Part shown: positions 1 to 6,450 of the stretch, in pieces
Layout of the letters: each line of letters starts with the position of its first letter
Numbering within the stretch: the first letter of the stretch is position 1
Source: Acidobacteriaceae bacterium
GTDB taxonomy: Bacteria > Acidobacteriota > Terriglobia > Terriglobales > Acidobacteriaceae
Assembly (NCBI GenBank): GCA_027364815.1
Contig: DAHXOQ010000098.1
Location: forward strand, 1-9,376
Reading direction: 5' to 3'
Length of the DNA stretch: 9,376 bases
Notes under the pieces: generated by a model
Database searches by the model: none
Told to the model about the DNA's origin: nothing
The model's input: the letters and a program-made list of their open reading frames with translations, nothing else
Made by a program: the position numbers and the translations under genes

Positions 1-1550
1 CGCTTCTCAATCAAAAACTGTGGGTCGGCGAATGACGAAATCTGCGGCAGGTGGGTACCGCAGATGACCTGTTGAACGCGGCCGAGCGCCTTGAGTTTCT
101 GGCCGACGGCTTCAGCGGCGCGTCCGCCAATTCCAATATCAATTTCGTCAAAGATGAGCGTGCGCGGGGTGGCAAGCTTTTTACTTTCGCGCGTAGGTCC
201 CTCTTCGACGGCAACTTTGAGCGCGAGCATCACGCGACTCATTTCGCCGCCTGAGGCAATCTCTGTAAGTGGCTTGAGCGGCTCGCCGGGGTTGGTCGAT
301 ATCTGATAATCGACAACATCCCAGCCGGTTGAACTCCAATGACTCTGCGCCGCGGCTTCATCTTCGTTCCCAATTACGTGAATCTCGAATTTTGCCTTCA
401 TCGCGAGGCTGTTGATTTGAGCTTCGGCTATCTTTGAGAGCTTTTTAGAAGCTGACTTACGCAGAGTTGTGAGCGCGGCGGCGGTGGTTTTGTAGCTCTC
501 TGCAGACTTTTTAACTTCGGCGCGTAGGGTTTTCAGTAACTCGTCACGGTCTTCAACTTCAGCAAGCTTTTGCGCAACATCATTGCCGAACGCAATGACC
601 TCGTCGATAGTTTTGCCGTATTTGCGTTTGAGGCGGTCCAGTGCGGCGAGTCGGTCCTCAATCTCTGCCAGTCGCTCCGGGCTGGCGTTGATGCCTTCTG
701 CGTAATCACGAAGAGTAGCAGCCAAATCTCCAACAATCGCCCGTGCGCTAGTGAGTTGCTGCACGGAATCCGTGAATGCTGGATCGTACTTCGCCAGCTC
801 TTCAAGATTTTTGATAGCAGCGCGCAGTGAAGCTTCAGCCGAAGCGCCACCTTCGTAAAGTTGATCGAAGCCGCTGATCGCCGCCGTGTAAAGTTTTTCC
901 GAGTTAGCCAGAACGCGTTTTTCTGTTTCAAGCTTCTGGTCTTCACCGGCGATCAGGTTGGCGGATGCAATTTCATTACGTTGGTAACTCCAGAGATCAA
1001 ACCTGCGCAAGCGATCCTGCTCGCCTTCTTCAAGATCGGCAAGGCGTGCCAGTGCATTTCTCCACGCGGCATGAGTTTCAGCGGCGGCTTCAGTCGAGAT
1101 GCCCCCGAAGCGGTCAAGCAAAATTCTCTGCTGCTGCTGGTCAAAGCTCGATAGTGTTTCGCTCTGCGCGTGGACCAGAGCCAATTCAGGCGCCAACTGC
1201 TTGAGAACAGCAACAGTCGCTGGCTGATTGTTGATAAAGACGCGGCCCTTGCCAGTTGAAAGAATCTCGCGGCGCAGGATAATCTCACTGCCTTCCGCTT
1301 CAATGCCATTCTCTTCAAGTATGGCTTCTGCTCCGGGCGTCGATTCAAAAACACATGAAACAGAGGCCTTATCAGAGCCGTGACGTACGACATCCACTGA
1401 TGATTTGCCGCCCATCAACAGGCCGAGCGCATCGACGAGGATGGATTTGCCGGCTCCGGTTTCGCCCGTCAGCAGATTGAGACCGGGCCCCAGCTCTGCG
1501 ATGGCGTGGTCGATGACGGCGTAATTTTCAGCGCGGAGTTCGACAAGCAT
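1..1550 (-). CDS. recN: DNA repair protein RecN, C-terminus cut by the window edge
   Basis: RecN is an SMC-like ATPase of recombinational double-strand break repair, acting in the cytoplasm on DNA. Reading the minus strand from the ATG at 1550 gives 516 codons with no stop, running off the left edge. Seen: Walker A GETGAGKS at residues 29-36 after a start MLVELRAENYAVID; a long Glu/Lys/Ala-rich middle part consistent with the coiled coil (about 150-390); ABC signature ASGGEMSR near 431-438; and Walker B TLIFDEIDIGIGG near 463-475, followed by the CGTHLPQIS segment. Known family members are about 550-560 residues, so only some 40-45 C-terminal residues are missing. A GGAG lies 12 nt before the start codon, rather far but usable. 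It is divergent from tolQ. All ATPase motifs are intact and I see no frameshift. The identification is very secure. Confidence 0.96.
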   Translation of the reverse strand, partial: MLVELRAENYAVIDHAIAELGPGLNLLTGETGAGKSILVDALGLLMGGKSSVDVVRHGSDKASVSCVFESTPGAEAILEENGIEAEGSEIILRREILSTGKGRVFINNQPATVAVLKQLAPELALVHAQSETLSSFDQQQQRILLDRFGGISTEAAAETHAAWRNALARLADLEEGEQDRLRRFDLWSYQRNEIASANLIAGEDQKLETEKRVLANSEKLYTAAISGFDQLYEGGASAEASLRAAIKNLEELAKYDPAFTDSVQQLTSARAIVGDLAATLRDYAEGINASPERLAEIEDRLAALDRLKRKYGKTIDEVIAFGNDVAQKLAEVEDRDELLKTLRAEVKKSAESYKTTAAALTTLRKSASKKLSKIAEAQINSLAMKAKFEIHVIGNEDEAAAQSHWSSTGWDVVDYQISTNPGEPLKPLTEIASGGEMSRVMLALKVAVEEGPTRESKKLATPRTLIFDEIDIGIGGRAAEAVGQKLKALGRVQQVICGTHLPQISSFADPQFLIEK

Positions 1551-1565
1551 TTGAAGAGGGTTCTC

Positions 1566-1578
1566 CGGGTTAACGATA
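1566..1578 (+). repeat. 13-nt direct repeat, copy near recN
   Basis: CGGGTTAACGATA here matches CGGGTTAACCATA at 1760-1772 at 12 of 13 positions, in the same orientation. The two copies lie at opposite sides of the divergent intergenic region. A shared regulator site is possible but is only an inference, since the core GTTAAC is itself a palindrome and short repeats of this size can occur by chance. Confidence 0.3.
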
Positions 1579-1670
1579 ACGTGACTCTTGAATCAGAGTC
1601 GACAGTCCTTGTTCACAAGGCCAAGTAAGTGTTCGAGCAGAGCATAGCATGAATGAGCAGCAGGAGACAG

Positions 1671-1687
1671 CACGGAATATTACCGTG
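1671..1687. promoter_or_regulatory. Imperfect 17-bp dyad in the recN-tolQ region, possible operator
   Basis: CACGGAATATTACCGTG has 5-bp arms CACGG/CCGTG around an A+T centre, a symmetric shape typical of a dimeric repressor site. No known consensus (for example LexA) is recognised, so the regulator is unknown. Confidence 0.22.
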
Positions 1688-1759
1688 AAGCAGAGTGGTA
1701 AATGTTTTTTTTGAGCCAGAGTTTGTGTTTTTGCAAACTGGCGTTGCAGACGACTTCCA

Positions 1760-1772
1760 CGGGTTAACCATA
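1760..1772 (+). repeat. 13-nt direct repeat, copy near tolQ
   Basis: Second copy of the 13-nt repeat (CGGGTTAACCATA; 12 of 13 identical to 1566-1578). Here the single difference completes the palindrome GGTTAACC at 1762-1769. It lies about 85 nt upstream of the chosen tolQ start, a plausible place for an operator. Confidence 0.3.
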
Positions 1773-1785
1773 TGCATGCAATTTG

Positions 1786-1815
1786 TTTACAGCGGTCGTA
1801 CGAATGCATTAACTT
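1786..1815 (+). promoter_or_regulatory. Weak candidate promoter for tolQRA
   Basis: TTTACA (1786-1791) matches five of six bases of a -35 box. It is followed after 18 nt by TAACTT (1810-1815), only a three-of-six match to a -10 box. An alternative pair is TTAACT (1809-1814) and TATTTT (1830-1835) with a short 15-nt spacer. Position is right for the cluster, but neither match is strong. Confidence 0.25.
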
Positions 1816-1844
1816 TAAATTGCGTGGCATATTTTGTGCACGCC

Positions 1845-1850
1845 AGGTGA
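1845..1850 (+). promoter_or_regulatory. Ribosome binding site that sets the tolQ start
   Basis: AGGTGA five nt before the ATG at 1856. The in-frame ATG at 1772 has no comparable purine-rich sequence, and the 28 residues it would add carry no TolQ feature. The start at 1856 is therefore preferred. Confidence 0.7.
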
Positions 1851-1855
1851 GGTCG

Positions 1856-2659
1856 ATGGTGATTTTCGCAGCAATATTTCTCTTCTTGCAGACAGACGGC
1901 AGCCCAGTACCGGTAGAGCAGAGCAATGCTTTCGCGGATATGCTCGCCAACAGCGGGTTTGTGGCGAAGGTTGTGGTGGGCCTGCTTTTGCTGGCCAGCA
2001 TGTACTCGTGGACCATCATTCTGGGCAAAATCACAGTTTTCCGCAAGGCCACGCAGCAGAGCCGCCAATTTGTGCGGGCCTTTCACAAAGCCAATCGCCT
2101 GCAGGAGATTGCCGCACTCACCGCCGAGCACAGCTTCTCTCCGCTGGCCCAGGTCTTCTCAGCGGTCTATGAAAATTACAAGCGCCAGACTGGAGGCTCA
2201 GGGCCACCAAGGAATCTAAAGCCACTCGAACGTTCAGCAATGACAGCTTCAAGCGAGGCTATCACCATGTTGGAACGCAGGCTGACCTGGCTGGCGACGA
2301 TTGCCGCAGGAGCCCCGTTCGTCGGACTTTTCGGAACGGTAATTGGCGTTGTGGACGCCTTCCATGGGCTTGGCAGCGCAGGTTCAGCTTCATTGCGCGC
2401 AGTTGCCCCAGGCATCTCTGAAGCGCTGATTACGACGGCAGCCGGCTTGTTTGTGGCTGTTCCGGCGCTTGTGGCTTACAACCAATTTGCCGCAAGACTC
2501 CGGACGATTGCAGCGGCCATTGATGATTTTTCGCGCGAACTCCTGAACTCGCTCGAAGAGATTCCGGCACGTCAACCTTCTGCAACACATCAACTCCAGG
2601 TTGGTCCCACTGGCGGGCCCATGCATCGCTTCCAATCCGATGAAGGCCGGGAGGCTTAG
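1856..2659 (+). CDS. tolQ: TolQ, MotA/TolQ/ExbB proton-channel subunit
   Basis: Inner-membrane subunit of the TolQ-TolR motor that uses the proton gradient to energise TolA. The 267-residue product has three hydrophobic segments in the usual order: about 36-56 (VVVGLLLLASMYSWTII), about 145-168 (including PFVGLFGTVIGVV) and about 187-208 (ITTAAGLFVAVPALVAYN). T161 and T194 match by motif and by their 33-residue spacing the pore-lining threonines T145 and T178 of E. coli TolQ. A cytoplasmic loop (about 60-140) lies between segments one and two. The hydrophobic stretch at residues 2-11 is an extra N-terminal feature. An in-frame upstream ATG at 1772 was rejected because the site AGGTGA sits just before 1856. 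First gene of the cluster; tolR follows after 2 nt. ExbB is the alternative name, but the tolB-pal context favours TolQ. Confidence 0.93.
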   Translation: MVIFAAIFLFLQTDGSPVPVEQSNAFADMLANSGFVAKVVVGLLLLASMYSWTIILGKITVFRKATQQSRQFVRAFHKANRLQEIAALTAEHSFSPLAQVFSAVYENYKRQTGGSGPPRNLKPLERSAMTASSEAITMLERRLTWLATIAAGAPFVGLFGTVIGVVDAFHGLGSAGSASLRAVAPGISEALITTAAGLFVAVPALVAYNQFAARLRTIAAAIDDFSRELLNSLEEIPARQPSATHQLQVGPTGGPMHRFQSDEGREA

Positions 2660-2661
2660 CC

Positions 2662-3105
2662 GTGGCCTTTAGTACAAGCAACGGGAAAACACAAACCTCG
2701 CTGGCGGAGATCAACATCACACCGCTGGTCGATGTGGTGCTGGTGCTGCTGGTGATCTTCATGATTACCGCACCTGTCCTGCAATCAGGGATTGAAGTCA
2801 ATGTTCCAAAGACGCGCACGGTCAAGGAGATCAGCGAGCAGCGCGTCGTGCTAACCATCGACAAGAACCAGCAAGTCTATCTCGGGGACAAGATGGTCAA
2901 CGTGCATGACATTCCCCGCATGCTTGCAACCCAAGCCAAAGATGTGCGCAAAGTGATCTATCTGCGGGCTGACGAGCGTGTTCCCTTCGGCGCATTCGCC
3001 TCAGTGATGGATGCCGTAAAGCAAGCCGGAATCACGAATATTTCCATTGTGACGCAGCCGCTGGAAGGCAAAGCTCCAGCGGCAACAGCGGCAAAGGGCA
3101 AGTAA
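2662..3105 (+). CDS. tolR: TolR, ExbD/TolR-family channel partner
   Basis: Partner of TolQ with one membrane helix and a periplasmic domain, contributing the proton-carrying aspartate. The 147-residue product starts with GTG, preceded by GGGAGG at 2649-2654 with seven nt of spacing, a near-ideal site lying inside the end of tolQ. Seen: short cytoplasmic N-terminus, then SLAEINITPLVDVVLVLLVIF with D24 at the start of the single helix (equivalent to D23 of E. coli TolR). It is followed by a periplasmic domain with the ExbD-type KVIYLRADERVPFG and VMDAVKQAGITNISIVT segments. The last residues are Ala/Lys-rich and probably disordered. Length is normal for the family. ExbD and TolR are not separable by motif alone; gene order decides. 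Confidence 0.93.
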   Translation: MAFSTSNGKTQTSLAEINITPLVDVVLVLLVIFMITAPVLQSGIEVNVPKTRTVKEISEQRVVLTIDKNQQVYLGDKMVNVHDIPRMLATQAKDVRKVIYLRADERVPFGAFASVMDAVKQAGITNISIVTQPLEGKAPAATAAKGK

Positions 3106-3109
3106 ACAA

Positions 3110-3910
3110 ATGCAGGAAAGTGCGGAGAGCATGGGCGTACTGCGGCGCAGCGATAGGTTGGAGAAGGAGTTGACTCCCGAGCCGGTGATGATTCCGGCTA
3201 CGGGCGCTGCTATTCTGCACAGCGCGCTGGTCGGTGCAGTGCTCGTCTACGCATTGCTTGCCGGGCTCTTCCACCACAGCACATGGGGTGATGTTGACCC
3301 TGGCTCTGCAATGAATGCCTCCTTGGTTACTAGCGCGCTTCCACTGCCTTCCGATCAGCCCGTCAATGACAATGTGCTTCCCTCTGACAACCCTTCGACT
3401 GCGCCCGCTCCACCCGCGCCTAAGACCTTAACTGCTGAGGACAAAACAGCGACGCCAATCTCAGATAACATAAAGCCGAAAGACAACACGCCGCAGCAGA
3501 AAACACAACAGGTTGCCAAAGCGGATAACAAGGCGACATTCGGCGACCAGTCCGGGAGCGCCATTGCGCGTTCCACATCGCCGGAGACGATTCGCGGGCC
3601 TCTCAAATTCAGTAATGCGGATTTTGCCAACAAATTTGGCTGGTATGCTGATGGAATCGGTCGTAAGATAACCCAGTACACTTACAAGAATGAAGTGGAT
3701 GCAAGCACACCCGCTGGCACAATTGCAGAAATACATTTTCGCGTGAACCGGGAAGGTGTACCATCAAATTTCAAGCTGATCACACCTAGCCCAAGTCCAA
3801 CGCTGAACTCAGCGTGTATGCGGGCGGCGCAACGGATTGATACATTCGGGAAATTGCCACCCGAATCGAATGACCAATGGATTGAAGTGACGTACGATTG
3901 CAAGTATTAA
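3110..3910 (+). CDS. tolA: TolA-like energy transducer with TonB/TolA C-terminal domain
   Basis: The likely TolA: an inner-membrane protein that transmits TolQ-TolR motion across the periplasm to TolB/Pal. The 266-residue product has a cytoplasmic N-terminus and one membrane helix at about 31-54. H37 in ILHSALVG sits where TolA and TonB carry their conserved His. Then comes a Pro/Thr/Lys/Gln-rich linker (about 57-163) and a C-terminal domain (about 165-266) with a TonB/TolA pattern: FGWYADGIGRKITQY, then AEIHFRVNREG, then LNSACMRAAQRI. C236 and C264 could form the disulfide known in TolA domain III. It is shorter than E. coli TolA (421 residues) and lacks the long Ala/Lys/Glu helix. The start at 3110 follows tolR by 4 nt; an in-frame ATG at 3131 with GGAG three nt before it is possible. 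A TonB-family annotation would be equally fair without the context. Confidence 0.82.
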   Translation: MQESAESMGVLRRSDRLEKELTPEPVMIPATGAAILHSALVGAVLVYALLAGLFHHSTWGDVDPGSAMNASLVTSALPLPSDQPVNDNVLPSDNPSTAPAPPAPKTLTAEDKTATPISDNIKPKDNTPQQKTQQVAKADNKATFGDQSGSAIARSTSPETIRGPLKFSNADFANKFGWYADGIGRKITQYTYKNEVDASTPAGTIAEIHFRVNREGVPSNFKLITPSPSPTLNSACMRAAQRIDTFGKLPPESNDQWIEVTYDCKY

Positions 3911-3979
3911 CTGAGGGTTTTCGCAAGACCGGAATCCTCCATCGATTCACTCTCAGACGAGGAAGGCTATCCAGGAAAC

Positions 3980-5338
3980 ATGAATCTTCATCGACGCATC
4001 ATTTCTCTTTATCCGATTGCATTGATTGCAGCTCTTTTACTAACATTGACCAGCCTGGCATCAGCGCAGGATGAAGTTCATGCCATGGGCGGCACCAATG
4101 GAGAGCGTCTGCGGATTGCAGCGGCAACCTTCAAGGCGACTAATACCGATGCGCAAACCAACGCGCTTAAAGCTACCTTTGACGCAACCTTCTATAACGA
4201 TTTGGCCAGCGCAGGTATTTTCGATATGGTCTCGCGCAGTCTTGCGCCGCAGGACTCGCCGGGCAGCCCAAGCGAAATCAAAGTGGACTCATGGTCAGCG
4301 GCTCCGGCCAATGCCACGATGGTGGCCTTCGGTTCAATCGGTGTATCCAATGGAAAGCTCGCCGTTTCGGGCTGGGTCTTCGATACCCATAACACGGCCA
4401 ATCCTCAAGTAGTCGGCAAGCAATACAACGAAGTTGCCAGCCAGGATAATGCCCGCAAGGTAGCCCATCAATTTGCCGATGAAATCATTTACCGTCTCGG
4501 CGGCGGCATCAATGGCATTGCTGAAACAAAAATCTACTACGTCAGCTCCCGCAGCGGAACCAAAGAGATTTGGGCGATGGATTACGACGGCCAGAACGCT
4601 CACCAGGTCACAAACCTGGGTACGATTTCAATCTCCCCTCGCATCTCACCGGACAACACCAAGCTGGCCTTTGCTTCAATGGGCAGGCAGGGGTGGGCCA
4701 TTCACGTCTTCTCGCTGGAACTGAATCGCGATCTGAGCTTCCCTACCGGAACCATTGGCACCAGCAATCTGACTCCCGCATGGTCTGGCAATGGCGAGCA
4801 TCTCGCATTCTCCTCCTCGCGCAGCGGCGACCCTGATATCTGGGTCGCAGATTCGCGGGGCTCCAAAGCAGACAGGCTCACCAATACAAAGGGACCAGAC
4901 GTTGCGCCAACATGGAATCCACGCACCAACGCGCAGTTGGCCTGGGTAAGTGGCCGCTCGGGTTTGCCACAGATTTACATCATGGACGCTGATGGTACGA
5001 ACGTTCAAAGACTTACGGATGGCGGCTACGCTATCTCACCCTCATGGTCGCCGAATGGGCAGTTTTTAACCTTCAGTTGGAATCGCAAGTATGGTCCTGG
5101 AGCGCCCGGTGGCCAGGATATCTATGTTATGGATATCGCCAGCAAGAAGTGGATTCAACTGACTCACGGTTCTGGGAGCAACGACTATCCCAGCTGGGCC
5201 CCGGATGGACGTCACATCGTCTTTGAGCGCAGCCTTGGTGGCCACAGCGACCTCTGGATGATGTTGGCTGATGGTACAGAACAGAAACAGTTAACCCATG
5301 GAGGCAATAGCTTCATGCCTAACTGGAGTTGGAAGTAA
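3980..5338 (+). CDS. tolB: TolB, periplasmic beta-propeller of the Tol-Pal system
   Basis: Periplasmic protein that binds Pal and TolA and helps control Pal mobility during division. The 452-residue product begins with a signal peptide (two Arg at 5-6, hydrophobic core about 13-26, likely cut after LASA at 29). The N-terminal alpha/beta domain (about 33-170) contains FYNDLASAGIFDMVSR and the FADEIIYRLGG segment that ends this domain in TolB. From about 178 a six-bladed propeller follows, with repeated DxDGxNxxxLT and PxWSPDG-like motifs, for example IYIMDADGTNVQRLT, SPSWSPNG, PSWAPDG and the final PNWSWK. Length fits the family (about 430-450). AGGA lies close before the ATG. It is 69 nt after tolA; pal follows after 140 nt. 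Confidence 0.95.
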   Translation: MNLHRRIISLYPIALIAALLLTLTSLASAQDEVHAMGGTNGERLRIAAATFKATNTDAQTNALKATFDATFYNDLASAGIFDMVSRSLAPQDSPGSPSEIKVDSWSAAPANATMVAFGSIGVSNGKLAVSGWVFDTHNTANPQVVGKQYNEVASQDNARKVAHQFADEIIYRLGGGINGIAETKIYYVSSRSGTKEIWAMDYDGQNAHQVTNLGTISISPRISPDNTKLAFASMGRQGWAIHVFSLELNRDLSFPTGTIGTSNLTPAWSGNGEHLAFSSSRSGDPDIWVADSRGSKADRLTNTKGPDVAPTWNPRTNAQLAWVSGRSGLPQIYIMDADGTNVQRLTDGGYAISPSWSPNGQFLTFSWNRKYGPGAPGGQDIYVMDIASKKWIQLTHGSGSNDYPSWAPDGRHIVFERSLGGHSDLWMMLADGTEQKQLTHGGNSFMPNWSWK

Positions 5339-5352
5339 AACGAAAGTACTGT

Positions 5353-5386
5353 TTGATTGTGGCCTGGGTGTGAAAAGGCGTAAACT
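5353..5386 (+). promoter_or_regulatory. Weak candidate promoter upstream of pal
   Basis: The 140-nt tolB-pal gap contains TTGTGG (5357-5362) and, 18 nt on, TAAACT (5381-5386, four of six -10 bases). TTGATT at 5353-5358 is a better -35 box but is 22 nt away. A 6-bp hairpin CTCTTT/AAAGAG (5385-5400) overlaps its end. Pal is often needed in more copies than TolQRA, so an internal promoter would make sense, but the match is weak. Confidence 0.2.
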
Positions 5387-5464
5387 CTTTTTTGAAAGAG
5401 CTCAAGAAGCTGATCACATCTGAATGCAGAGAAAAGCCGACAGAATCGATTTTCTGGGTTAGAC

Positions 5465-5470
5465 AAGGAG
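5465..5470 (+). promoter_or_regulatory. Ribosome binding site that sets the pal start
   Basis: AAGGAG eight nt before the ATG at 5479. This places a lipoprotein signal peptide directly at the N-terminus. A longer in-frame reading from a TTG at 5392 would bury the signal peptide behind 29 residues and has no better site. Confidence 0.85.
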
Positions 5471-5478
5471 TCGCACAG

Positions 5479-6276
5479 ATGCAGGGTCGTTTGAACATAT
5501 TAGGAGCCTTTTTTTCAGTGATTATATTGCTCGCTGCCAGCGTTCTGGCAGGGTGTAATGAGGATTCGTCCAAGCAGCCAGCGACTCAAAGCATGGCGCC
5601 GACAACTTCAACTACAGCACCGACGGCGACAATCTCAGCTACACCGAGCGCCATTCCAGTCGGCGATCAAGTCACTATCGAGTGGCAGACTACAGATGCT
5701 TCCAGCGTCAGTATCACCGGAATTGGCTCAGTGCCGAGTTCGGGTACGAGAACTGTCTCACCGCCCGTTACAACTACCTACCGGCTGGTAGCTAAAGGAC
5801 CCGGCGGACGTGCTGAGGCAGCTACCGTAGTCACCATCATGAAGACGCCGGTAACGGTTGTAGTTCAGCCGCCACCAGCGCAACCTGCTGCAGCTCCGGC
5901 AACAACACAAACTCCCGAGCAGGAATTTGCGGCTAATGTTGTGGACATCTTCTTTGATTACGATGCCTACGAAGTTCGCCCGGATGCGCAGTCGAACCTT
6001 TCCAAGGATGCTGCTTACCTGGTTAACCATCCGAATCTCAACATCATCATTGGCGGCTACTGCGATGAGCGCGGTTCCAATGAATACAACGTGGCTTTGG
6101 GTGAAAACCGCGCCAACTCCGTCAAGGATGCTCTGGTAACTGCGGGTGTAGCTGCCAATCGTATCCATGTTGTGAGTTATGGCAAAGAGAAGCCATTCTG
6201 CACCGATTCCACCGAGGAATGCTGGCAGCAGAATCGACGTGCTGGAATTACTTTGGACACGCCGGGGCACGAGTAA
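5479..6276 (+). CDS. pal: Pal, peptidoglycan-associated lipoprotein with an Ig-like insert
   Basis: Outer-membrane lipoprotein that binds peptidoglycan and TolB. The 265-residue product has a lipoprotein signal peptide with lipobox LAGC; C26 is the predicted lipidated residue, and the next residue is Asn, so no Asp inner-membrane retention signal. A Thr/Pro-rich stretch leads to an Ig-like beta-sandwich-type segment at about 48-120 (PTATISATPSAIPVGD, TIEW, TTTYRLVAKGPGG). A Pro/Ala-rich linker (about 123-148) and the OmpA/Pal domain (about 150-259) follow. The peptidoglycan-binding loop reads GYCDERGSNEYNVALGENRA; D196 and R211 match the diaminopimelate-binding Asp and Arg of OmpA-like domains. 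SYGKEKP and QNRRA are typical Pal motifs. E. coli Pal is 173 residues; the extra length is mainly the Ig-like part and linkers. C241 and C248 may form a disulfide. Confidence 0.94.
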   Translation: MQGRLNILGAFFSVIILLAASVLAGCNEDSSKQPATQSMAPTTSTTAPTATISATPSAIPVGDQVTIEWQTTDASSVSITGIGSVPSSGTRTVSPPVTTTYRLVAKGPGGRAEAATVVTIMKTPVTVVVQPPPAQPAAAPATTQTPEQEFAANVVDIFFDYDAYEVRPDAQSNLSKDAAYLVNHPNLNIIIGGYCDERGSNEYNVALGENRANSVKDALVTAGVAANRIHVVSYGKEKPFCTDSTEECWQQNRRAGITLDTPGHE

Positions 6277-6290
6277 GCTACCTGACAAGC

Positions 6291-6342
6291 GGAATCCCCG
6301 GACACAGTTCCCTATATTGGGCAATCAAGTCCGGGGATTTTT
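6291..6342 (+). terminator. Terminator-like hairpin between pal and cpoB
   Basis: A perfect 11-bp stem, AATCCCCGGAC (6293-6303) with GTCCGGGGATT (6329-6339), extendable by two G-U pairs, is followed by a run of five T (6338-6342). The 25-nt loop can form a small inner CCC/GGG pairing. It starts 15 nt after the pal stop codon and could end or attenuate the tolQ-pal transcript before cpoB. Confidence 0.7.
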
Positions 6343-6437
6343 GCGCTTCCAGATTACAGAAATCAACCAGCTATACAGCAAAAATGGCGAACAAAACGTC
6401 AAAGATATAGAATTAAGTTTGAAATTTGTTTGTCCAT

Positions 6438-6444
6438 AGGTGAG
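6438..6444 (+). promoter_or_regulatory. Ribosome binding site that sets the cpoB start
   Basis: AGGTGAG six nt before the ATG at 6451. It rules out the in-frame TTG at 6430, since the site would then lie inside the coding sequence, and it puts the signal peptide at the N-terminus. A second ATG follows directly at 6454. Confidence 0.75.
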
Positions 6445-6450
6445 AGCCCC

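Larger units (their letters stand above)
1551..1855. other. Divergent intergenic region between recN and tolQ
   Basis: About 305 bp without a convincing gene. It must hold the promoters of recN (leftward) and of the tol-pal cluster (rightward). It contains several small dyads: GACTCT/AGAGTC (1583-1600), CCTTG/CAAGG (1607-1620), CACGG/CCGTG (1671-1687) and AGTTTG/CAAACT (1720-1739). It also has a run of eight T (1705-1712) and three perfect 8-bp palindromes, GGTTAACC (1762-1769), TGCATGCA (1773-1780) and AATGCATT (1803-1810). Open frames crossing it are short and lack family features. The frame entering tolQ from 1772 has no ribosome site and I treat it as untranslated leader. Confidence 0.7.

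Noticed and set aside
1..1550. Possible broken recN, because plus and minus frames here are split into many short readings.
   Set aside because: The minus frame from the ATG at 1550 is open to the edge with Walker A, signature and Walker B motifs in order, so the gene is intact and only cut by the window.
1705..1741. Run of eight T next to an AGTTTG/CAAACT hairpin, resembling a terminator.
   Set aside because: On the plus strand the T-run precedes the stem, and on the minus strand the stem is followed by A, not T. It cannot be an intrinsic terminator in either direction, and neither flanking gene ends here.
1772..1855. Longer tolQ reading with 28 extra N-terminal residues.
   Set aside because: No ribosome site precedes the ATG at 1772, the added residues (Cys- and Arg-containing) resemble no TolQ N-terminus, and AGGTGA sits five nt before the ATG at 1856.
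1570..2052. Minus-strand open frame of 160 codons across the recN-tolQ gap.
   Set aside because: It overlaps the start of tolQ on the opposite strand and shows no domain, signal or plausible composition; it is explained as a shadow frame.
3911..3979. CTGAG/CTCAG inverted repeat in the tolA-tolB gap as a regulatory hairpin.
   Set aside because: The arms are only five bp and 36 nt apart, which is expected by chance.
5385..5400. CTCTTT/AAAGAG hairpin after tolB as a terminator.
   Set aside because: The stem is only 6 bp and A+T-rich, and no T-run follows it.
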